Positions 5,461-11,075 of a stretch of DNA of 11,075 nt are shown here, piece by piece. Within the stretch, counting starts at the first letter, position 1; every line of letters starts with the position of its first letter. The position numbers and the translations under genes are program-made. Where the stretch lies: the NCBI GenBank assembly GCA_023417165.1, contig JAEZGD010000233.1, forward strand, positions 1 to 11,075, written 5' to 3'. A model generated the notes under the pieces. It ran no database searches, had not been told where the DNA came from, and worked only from the letters and a program-made list of their open reading frames with translations. The stretch comes from Planctomycetota bacterium (lineage in GTDB: Bacteria; Planctomycetota; Planctomycetia; Pirellulales; Pirellulaceae).

Positions 5461-6765
5461 ATGAAATGCCGAGGTAATTCGATCAGCCGTCGTTCGTTGT
5501 TGACTGTCGGTGCCTTGGGCGGTCTAGGCCTGACACTGTCCGACTTCTTTCAGATGAAAGAGGCCCGTGCTGATCTGAAGCATTACGACTTCATTGAAGC
5601 CAAGGCCCAGAGCGTCATCCATATCTTCCTACCAGGCGGTATCGCTCATCAGGAATCGTTCGATCCCAAGCCGTTCTCGCCGATCGAATACCGCGGCGAA
5701 ATGGGCACTATCAAGACCAACACTGGCGAAGTCTTCTGCGAGACGCTGCCGAAGCTGGCCCAGTGCGCCGACAAGATCGCCGTCATCCGCTCGATGACGC
5801 ACGGCGAAGCGGCTCACGAGCGCGGCACGCACAATATGTTTACGGGCTATCGTCCGAGCCCGGCGCTGACGTTCCCCAGCATGGGCAGCGTGGTCAGCCA
5901 CGAATACGGCCCGCGCAAGAATCTGCCGCCGTATGTCTGCATTCCGAACGTGCCGAACGAGTACGCCAGCAACGGTTACCTCAGCTCGTCGTTCGCGCCG
6001 TTCAGCCTGGGCTCGGATCCGGCGAACAAGAACTTCCAAGTGCGCGATCTGGCGCTGCCGGGCGGAGTCGATGACGAGCGCTTCTCGCGCCGCCGTTCGG
6101 CTTTGGACGCCGTGAACGATTACTTCGCCAAGCGCGACAAGTCCGACTCGGTCAAGGCGATGAATACCTTCTATGAACGGGCTTATAGCCTGGTCAGCTC
6201 GAAGGAAGCTCGCGAAGCCTTCAAGATCGAAGCCGAACCCGAAGCGATCCGCAACGAATACGGCATGAACGACGCCGGTCAGCGCATGCTGATGGCCCGC
6301 CGCCTGGTCGGCGCTGGCGTCCGCTTTGTCACGCTGACATACGGCGGTTGGGATATGCACGCGCAGATCACCAACGGCATGAAGCGTTCGATGCCGAACT
6401 TCGACCAGGCCCTGGCCGCGCTCATCAACGATTTGTCGCGCAGTGGTCTGCTGTCGAGCACGCTGGTGATGGTCAGCAGCGAATTCGGCCGCACGCCGAA
6501 GATCAACAAGGACGCGGGTCGCGATCACTGGCCAAAGGTCTTCAGCGTCATGCTGGCCGGCGGTGGCATCAAGGGTGGCCTGGTGTATGGTGCGTCGAAC
6601 TCGACCGCCAGCGAGCCCGACCTCGATCCGGTCGGTCCCGAAGATCTGGCGACCACGATTTACCACCAGTTGGGTATCGTGGCAGATAAGGAATTGATGG
6701 CCCCCGGCGATCGCCCGATCGAAATCGTCGACGGCGGCAAGGTGGTCAAGGGCTTGCTGGCTTAG
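5461..6765 (+). CDS. Tat-exported DUF1501 family protein
   Basis: 434 aa, a normal length for DUF1501, a family related to the alkaline phosphatase/sulfatase superfamily and highly duplicated in Planctomycetes; no activity is established. The N-terminus has a twin-arginine signal: SRRSLL at 9-14, a glycine-rich hydrophobic stretch (15-27) and a likely cleavage after ARA (residue 37), so it should be exported folded. Conserved features include FLPGGIAHQESFDPKP from about residue 52, the GGWDMH segment near 297-302, SSEFGRTP at 339-346 and GRDHWP at 353-358, the last two being family signatures. The ATG follows ACGGAG by 9 nt. It has its own promoter and a strong terminator, so it is probably a single-gene transcript, but it lies next to the PPC and DUF1549 genes with which such proteins usually occur. 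By inference it works with them outside the cytoplasm. Confidence 0.92.
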   Translation: MKCRGNSISRRSLLTVGALGGLGLTLSDFFQMKEARADLKHYDFIEAKAQSVIHIFLPGGIAHQESFDPKPFSPIEYRGEMGTIKTNTGEVFCETLPKLAQCADKIAVIRSMTHGEAAHERGTHNMFTGYRPSPALTFPSMGSVVSHEYGPRKNLPPYVCIPNVPNEYASNGYLSSSFAPFSLGSDPANKNFQVRDLALPGGVDDERFSRRRSALDAVNDYFAKRDKSDSVKAMNTFYERAYSLVSSKEAREAFKIEAEPEAIRNEYGMNDAGQRMLMARRLVGAGVRFVTLTYGGWDMHAQITNGMKRSMPNFDQALAALINDLSRSGLLSSTLVMVSSEFGRTPKINKDAGRDHWPKVFSVMLAGGGIKGGLVYGASNSTASEPDLDPVGPEDLATTIYHQLGIVADKELMAPGDRPIEIVDGGKVVKGLLA

Positions 6766-6783
6766 TGCTGGCCGCCGCCCACG

Positions 6784-6851
6784 CAGGACGGGCCATTGGT
6801 TGCCCGTCCTGGTTATCAAGGGGCGGATTTTTGTCCGCCCTTTGCTTGTTT
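6784..6851 (+). terminator. tandem-hairpin terminator after the DUF1501 gene
   Basis: Hairpin one is CAGGACGGGC (6784-6793) with GCCCGTCCTG (6802-6811), a perfect 10-bp stem with an 8-nt loop. Hairpin two is GGGCGGA (6821-6827) with TCCGCCC (6834-6840), a 7-bp stem with a 6-nt loop, followed by TTTGCTTGTTT (6841-6851). The second is a standard intrinsic terminator; the first may back it up or protect the 3' end. Confidence 0.8.
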
Positions 6852-6872
6852 AGCGGGCCGCGCAATTACAAT
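6846..6872 (+). promoter_or_regulatory. weak candidate promoter for the PPC gene
   Basis: TTGTTT (6846-6851) and TACAAT (6867-6872) are 15 bp apart. The -10 is good (5 of 6) but the spacing is short and the -35 overlaps the terminator T-run. A promoter is expected here because the terminator just upstream would stop read-through. Confidence 0.3.
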
Positions 6873-6898
6873 AAGCTCAGGTCCGCCCCCGCAAACCT

Positions 6899-6921
6899 CA
6901 GGATCTTTCGCACAGATCCTG
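6899..6921 (+). repeat. 8-bp inverted repeat in the PPC gene leader
   Basis: CAGGATCT (6899-6906) and AGATCCTG (6914-6921) form a perfect 8-bp stem around a 7-nt loop, about 90 nt before the PPC gene start. It has no T-run, so it is not a terminator. It could be an operator or a leader hairpin. The rest of the 6766-7009 gap, apart from the terminator and the weak promoter, shows nothing else. Confidence 0.5.
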
Positions 6922-7009
6922 CCCAATCGCCCAAGTCTGGCAGCCGCCTGACTGGCATTCGACTCGCCCCCCCCGCTCACCCCTCCCCGAGCAAAGTTAG
7001 AGGTGTCTC

Positions 7010-9448
7010 ATGCGTTTGGCCTGTCCACGCGCGTGGCTGTGTGTGTTCGCCGCACTGGCCGGAATGTTCGTGTCGACGCTGGTGCAAGCGGTTGAACCGC
7101 AGGTCAGCGATATCGCTCCGCGCGGCTTTCAACGTGGGACAGAAGTCGAAGTGCGCTTCGCAGGCGCTCGGCTGGCCGATGTACAAGAAGCCTTGTTCTA
7201 CTCGCCGGGGCTGACGGTGCAGTCGTGGACGCCCGATGGCGACAACGCCATCAAGGCGAAGTTGGCAGTCGCTCCCGATTGCCGTGTTGGTATCCACGCG
7301 GTGCGGTTGCGCGCAGCCTCTGGTATCAGTAATCTTCGGTTGTTTACGGTAGGCGCATTACCCGAAGTCGCCGAAGTCGAGCCAAACAATCAGTTCGACG
7401 AGCCACAAACGGTACAACTGGGCACGACCATCTCGGGCGTGGTCACCGGCGAAGACGTCGAATACTTCGTGGTCGAAGCCAAAAAGGGCCAGCGCATCAC
7501 GGCGGAAGTCGAAGGCCTACGCCTGGGCTATACGACCTTCGATCCTTACCTGGCGATTCTGAACGACAAGCGATTCGAACTGGCGCGCAGCGACGATGCT
7601 TCGCTGCTGATGCAGGATTGCATTGTCTCGATCATCGCGCCGGAAGATGGCAAGTACACGATTCAACTCCGCGAAAGCTCGTACGGCGGCGATGGTAACT
7701 GCAAGTACCGTCTGCACGTGGGCAGCTTTCCTCGGCCGCACGGCGTTTATCCAGCCGGCGGTCGCCCCGGCGAAGCGCTCGATATTAAGTGCATTGGCGA
7801 TGTGGCCGGCGAGTTCGCCGCCAAGGTGACGCTGCCGACCGATGGTGCCGCGGAGTTTGCCTTCCTGGCCGAAGATGATCGCGGCTTGTCCCCCTCGCCC
7901 AACATGTTGCGCGTGATCGACCTGCCCAATGTGCTGGAAGCCGAACCCAACAACGACGTCGCCACGGCCACCGCCGCGGCGAATGCGCCTACGGCTCTCA
8001 ACGGCATCATTCAAGAAGCAGGCGATGTCGACTACTTCAAATTCGCCGCCAAGAAAGGCGAGCAATACGACGTGCGCGTGTTCGCCCGGAACGTGCTGCG
8101 TTCGCCGCTTGACCCGGTGCTGACGATTCACAACAGCAAGGGCAATCAGATTGCCGCCAACGACGACAACGGCGGCACACCGGACTCGTACCTGCGGTTC
8201 GCGGTGCCCGACGATGGCGAGTACCTGATCAGCGTGCGCGACCACTTGAAGACCGGCGGTCCGACCTATATCTATCGTGTGGAAGTCGCGCCGGTGAAGC
8301 CCACGCTGACGATGAACCTGCCGGAACGTCAGCAATACATCCCCGTAATCCTGAACGTGCCGCGCGGCAATCGCATGGCGCTGATGATCGGCGCACAACG
8401 TGCGAACTTTGGCGGCGACGTCGCTTTGGAACTGCGTGGTGCTCCTGCTGGCCTGGCGGTCGAGTCGCAAACCTATGCCAACGGCAATAACCTGATTCCG
8501 GTGATGTTCTCGGCCGCGGCGGATGCGGGCCCCTCGGGCACGCTGACCGATGTGGTCGGCAAGTCGCTGGATGCCAACGTGCCGCTCGAAGGTCACCTCA
8601 ACCAGCGCACGATGCTGGTGCGCGGCCAGAACAATCGCGATGTCTATGGCCACGACGCCGATCGCATGGCCGTGGCGATTACCGAAGAGATTCCGTTCAA
8701 GCTCGAACTGGTGCAACCCACCGCGCCGCTGGTGCGCGACGGCCAGATCGACCTGAAGGTGGTGGCCACCCGCGTCGGCGACTTCAAAGCGCCGATCTCG
8801 GTCAGCATGATCTACAACCCGGCTGGCGTCGCGTCGTCGGGAGCGATCTCGATTCCCGAAGGTCAAAACGAAGCGGTGATTCCGCTGACCGCCAACGGCG
8901 GCGCTGCCATCGGTACGCACAAGATCATTGTCGTCGGTCGCGCTAGTCACGGCGGCGCCACGGTCGAATGCTCGACGCAGTTTGTTGACCTGGCGATTGC
9001 CGATTCGTTCTTCAGCGTCGCCTTTCAAAAGTCTGCCGTCGAACTAGGCCAAGAGACCGAGGTGGTGATTAAGGCCGAAAAGAAGGGCGACTTCGCAGGC
9101 AAAGCCAAGGTGGAACTGGTCGGTTTGCCGGCCGGCACCGCGACGCAGCCGATCGAAGTCGACACGGCGACCGAAGAGTTTGTGTTTAAGGTGACCACCG
9201 ATCCGGCCGCTTCGAAGGCTGGCAAGTACACCTCGTTGGTCTGCCGCACAACGTTCACCATCAATGGCATGAACGTGATTCAAAACCAAGGGACCGGCGA
9301 GTTGCGTATCGACGCGCCGCTGCCTCCCAAGCCAACCGCCCCGGCGGCGGCTCCCGCGCCCGCCGCGCCGAAGGTTGCCGAAAAGCCCGCCGAACCCAAG
9401 CGGCTCAGCCGCCTGGAAATGCTGCGGCAACAAAAAGAAGGTCAGTAG
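7010..9448 (+). CDS. secreted protein with two PPC domains
   Basis: 812-aa exported protein of unknown function. Residues 1-27 are a Sec signal peptide ending LVQA/V. Residues 30-115 look like an IPT/TIG-like beta-sandwich (VSDIAPRGFQRGTEVEVRF). Two pre-peptidase C-terminal domains follow, each opening with an EPNN motif: EVEPNN with EPNN at 124-127 (domain to about 235) and EAEPNN with EPNN at 312-315 (to about 425). Both contain the typical GxVDYFxFxAKKGxxY-like strand (GEDVEYFVVEAKKGQ and GDVDYFKFAAKKGE). Residues 430-770 are further beta-rich, Ig-like sequence. The C-terminus is a Pro/Ala linker (about 770-795) ending in a basic RLSRLEMLRQQKEGQ tail. PPC domains are associated with secreted enzymes and carbohydrate or surface binding, but no catalytic domain is seen. 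AGAGGTG 5 nt upstream supports the ATG. It is probably cotranscribed with the DUF1549 gene 94 bp downstream. Confidence 0.88.
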   Translation: MRLACPRAWLCVFAALAGMFVSTLVQAVEPQVSDIAPRGFQRGTEVEVRFAGARLADVQEALFYSPGLTVQSWTPDGDNAIKAKLAVAPDCRVGIHAVRLRAASGISNLRLFTVGALPEVAEVEPNNQFDEPQTVQLGTTISGVVTGEDVEYFVVEAKKGQRITAEVEGLRLGYTTFDPYLAILNDKRFELARSDDASLLMQDCIVSIIAPEDGKYTIQLRESSYGGDGNCKYRLHVGSFPRPHGVYPAGGRPGEALDIKCIGDVAGEFAAKVTLPTDGAAEFAFLAEDDRGLSPSPNMLRVIDLPNVLEAEPNNDVATATAAANAPTALNGIIQEAGDVDYFKFAAKKGEQYDVRVFARNVLRSPLDPVLTIHNSKGNQIAANDDNGGTPDSYLRFAVPDDGEYLISVRDHLKTGGPTYIYRVEVAPVKPTLTMNLPERQQYIPVILNVPRGNRMALMIGAQRANFGGDVALELRGAPAGLAVESQTYANGNNLIPVMFSAAADAGPSGTLTDVVGKSLDANVPLEGHLNQRTMLVRGQNNRDVYGHDADRMAVAITEEIPFKLELVQPTAPLVRDGQIDLKVVATRVGDFKAPISVSMIYNPAGVASSGAISIPEGQNEAVIPLTANGGAAIGTHKIIVVGRASHGGATVECSTQFVDLAIADSFFSVAFQKSAVELGQETEVVIKAEKKGDFAGKAKVELVGLPAGTATQPIEVDTATEEFVFKVTTDPAASKAGKYTSLVCRTTFTINGMNVIQNQGTGELRIDAPLPPKPTAPAAAPAPAAPKVAEKPAEPKRLSRLEMLRQQKEGQ

Positions 9449-9461
9449 GCAGAGATCGTAG

Positions 9462-9487
9462 GGTGTGGCGAGTCCGCGAGCCGCACC
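9462..9487. repeat. REP-like palindromic element
   Basis: GGTGTGGC (9462-9469) and GCCGCACC (9480-9487) form an 8-bp stem with one G-U pair around a 10-nt loop. Together with the preceding GTAG it resembles, from memory, the short dispersed intergenic repeats of the type TAGGGTG...CACC that many bacterial genomes carry. There is no T-run, so it is not a good terminator. It lies in the 94-bp gap between the PPC and DUF1549 genes. Confidence 0.45.
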
Positions 9488-9542
9488 AAAGCAAATAGCC
9501 AAGTTTAAGTCAGTGCAGTTTGGTCTTCCAAAGGGTTTCGTT

Positions 9543-11075
9543 ATGCAACGGATGTTGATCGTCACCGCGATCGTGCTCGGCCTGACTTCGGTCGCGCGGG
9601 CCGAAACCACCGTCACGGGCATTAGCGTCTATCCGCCGGAGGTGCATCTCAGCACCAATGCGGATTTGCAGCGATACATCGTCGTCGCGCAGCGTTCCGA
9701 CGGCGTGACGCTCGACGTCACCAAAGAAGCCCAGGCGAAGCTCGCCAGCGACACCTTCGCGCGCATTGACCAGCACATCTTGCGTCCGGTGGCCGATGGT
9801 CAAACGACTCTCGAAGTCGAATACCAAGGCTTCAAGGTTTCGACGCCCGTCACCGTTAAGGACGCCACCGCCGACCGCGGCATCAGCTTCAAGCTGGATG
9901 TGATGCCGGTCTTTATGCGTGCGGGCTGCAATACCGGTAGCTGCCACGGCGCCGCTCGCGGTAAGGACGGCTTTATGCTGTCGCTGTTCGGCTACGATCC
10001 CAATGGCGATCATCACCGCGTGACGCGCGAAATTGGCTTCCGCCGCATTAACCTGGCGGTGCCCGAAGATAGCCTCTTGGTCGAGAAGTCGATCGGCAGC
10101 GTGCCGCACACCGGCGGCAAGCGCTTTGATGCCGATAGCGAATACAACCGCACCTTGCTGAGTTGGCTCGCCGCCGGCGCTCCGGCCGACGCCACCGAAC
10201 CACCGGCCGTGCTGGGCGTCGATATCTATCCGCCGAGCGCGGTGATTGAAGGCCCCGATGGCCAGCAGCAGTTCGTGGCGGTCGCTCGTTACAGCGACGG
10301 CACCGATCGCGATGTGACTTCGCTGGCGGTCTTCCAGACCAGCAACGACAACTCGGCTCCGATCAGCGTCGATGGCCTGGTGAAGGCCAGCGCCCGCGGC
10401 GAAGCGTTTGTGATGGCCCGTTTCGAAACGCACACCGTCGGCAGTCAGGTGCTGGTCCTGCCGAAGGACCTGCAATACACGCCCCCGGCGATCACTGGCA
10501 ACTATGTCGACGAACTGGTCGGCGCGAAGCTCAACAACCTGCGCATCCTGCCGAGCGAATTGTGCACCGATGAAGAGTTCTTGCGTCGTGTGACGCTCGA
10601 CATCAGCGGCACGTTACCGACCGAAGAAGAGTATCACGCCTTCATGGCGGAAACCGCCACCGACAAGCGCGCCAAGCTGGTCGATCGCCTGCTCGAACGC
10701 AAAGAGTTCGCCGAAATCTGGGCGATGAAGTGGTCGGAATTGCTGATGGTCAAGAGCAGCAACGATGTCAGCTACAAGTCGATGTACTTGTACTCGACCT
10801 GGCTCACGGACAAGATCGCCAACAACACGCCGATCAATCAGTTGGTAACCGAAATTCTGTCGGCCAGTGGCGGCACGTTCAAAGAGCCCGCCACCAACTT
10901 CTATCAGATCGAACGCGACACGCTGAAAACCTCGGAGAACGTCGCCCAGGTGTTCATGGGGATTCGCACGCAGTGCGCCCAGTGCCACAACCACCCGTTC
11001 GATCGCTGGACGCAAAACGAGTACTACAGCTTCGCCGCGTTCTTTGCCCAGATCGGCCGCAAAGAAGGCGAAGAC
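9543..11075 (+). CDS. Big_2/planctomycete cytochrome/DUF1549 protein, 3' end outside window
   Basis: The first 511 codons of an exported multidomain protein; the frame is open to the right edge. Residues 1-20 are a Sec signal peptide (SVARA/E). Residues 22-105 and 222-305 are bacterial Ig-like (Big_2) domains, each starting GxxxYPP (GISVYPP, GVDIYPP). Between them, 113-210 is a planctomycete-cytochrome-type segment with AGCNTGSCHG (Cys129, Cys134, His135: a C-x4-CH spacing), then FGYDPNGDHHRV and GSVPHTGGKRF. DUF1549 begins near 320 (YVDELVGAKLNNLRILPS) and contains MGIRTQCAQCHNHPFDRW with a canonical CxxCH (Cys478, Cys481, His482). A DUF1553 domain is expected beyond the edge, as is usual in this family. 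AAGGG 7 nt before the ATG supports the start; ATG at 9552 is an alternative. Haem attachment is plausible from the motifs but unproven. These proteins commonly pair with DUF1501 proteins. Confidence 0.9.
   Translation, partial: MQRMLIVTAIVLGLTSVARAETTVTGISVYPPEVHLSTNADLQRYIVVAQRSDGVTLDVTKEAQAKLASDTFARIDQHILRPVADGQTTLEVEYQGFKVSTPVTVKDATADRGISFKLDVMPVFMRAGCNTGSCHGAARGKDGFMLSLFGYDPNGDHHRVTREIGFRRINLAVPEDSLLVEKSIGSVPHTGGKRFDADSEYNRTLLSWLAAGAPADATEPPAVLGVDIYPPSAVIEGPDGQQQFVAVARYSDGTDRDVTSLAVFQTSNDNSAPISVDGLVKASARGEAFVMARFETHTVGSQVLVLPKDLQYTPPAITGNYVDELVGAKLNNLRILPSELCTDEEFLRRVTLDISGTLPTEEEYHAFMAETATDKRAKLVDRLLERKEFAEIWAMKWSELLMVKSSNDVSYKSMYLYSTWLTDKIANNTPINQLVTEILSASGGTFKEPATNFYQIERDTLKTSENVAQVFMGIRTQCAQCHNHPFDRWTQNEYYSFAAFFAQIGRKEGED

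Noticed and set aside
5629..6819. 396-codon open frame antisense to the DUF1501 gene
   Set aside because: It is a GC-rich shadow of a clear family member, with no ribosome-binding site or domain.
7517..9028. 503-codon open frame antisense to the PPC gene
   Set aside because: The composition is typical of a reverse-strand shadow (rich in His, Arg, Val, Ala) and the plus-strand gene has a signal peptide and two EPNN domains.
9510..10475. 321-codon open frame antisense to the DUF1549 gene
   Set aside because: The sense strand encodes an unmistakable exported Big_2/cytochrome/DUF1549 protein.

Overview
The window most likely comes from a planctomycete. The main evidence is a cluster of gene types that are typical of, and hugely expanded in, Planctomycetes: a Tat-exported DUF1501 protein, a large secreted protein with two pre-peptidase C-terminal (PPC) domains, and a Big_2/planctomycete-cytochrome/DUF1549 protein. 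A BlaI/M56 (BlaR1-like) regulatory pair, also numerous in that phylum, lies upstream. Assignment below phylum is not possible by eye.

Layout. (1) 31-2680, plus strand: a patatin-like phospholipase with three predicted membrane segments, followed one base later by a secreted protein with a PDZ domain. Both are visibly less GC-rich than the rest. (2) 2778-2815: a perfect hairpin flanked by A and T runs, a two-way terminator between convergent units. (3) 2874-4960, minus strand: a blaI-type repressor followed by an M56 membrane metalloprotease. The protease lacks a penicillin-binding sensor domain and instead carries a tail of about 220 residues of Arg/Glu repeats and a short coiled coil. Upstream is a promoter overlaid by two dyads 22 bp apart that look like the repressor's own operators. 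(4) 4961-5460: a 500-bp divergent intergenic region, with a good sigma-70-like promoter and a leader of about 215 nt in front of the DUF1501 gene. The leader holds a possible 28-codon ORF and an 18-bp perfect palindrome. (5) 5461-6765: DUF1501 gene, closed by two tandem hairpins. (6) 7010-11075, plus strand: the PPC protein and the start of the Big_2/PSCyt1/DUF1549 protein, which runs off the right edge. A REP-like palindrome lies between them.

How the genes may work together. The BlaI/M56 pair is probably autoregulated: BlaI would block the shared promoter and the protease would relieve it on an unknown signal. The DUF1501, PPC and DUF1549 proteins all carry export signals and probably act in the periplasm or at the cell surface. 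Their biochemical role is not established; co-localisation suggests one functional module. The patatin/PDZ pair is the least familiar unit. The predicted topology puts the lipase catalytic domain in the cytoplasm and its C-terminal domain in the periplasm, where the PDZ protein would be exported. No CRISPR array, tRNA, rRNA, transposase or integrase was seen.
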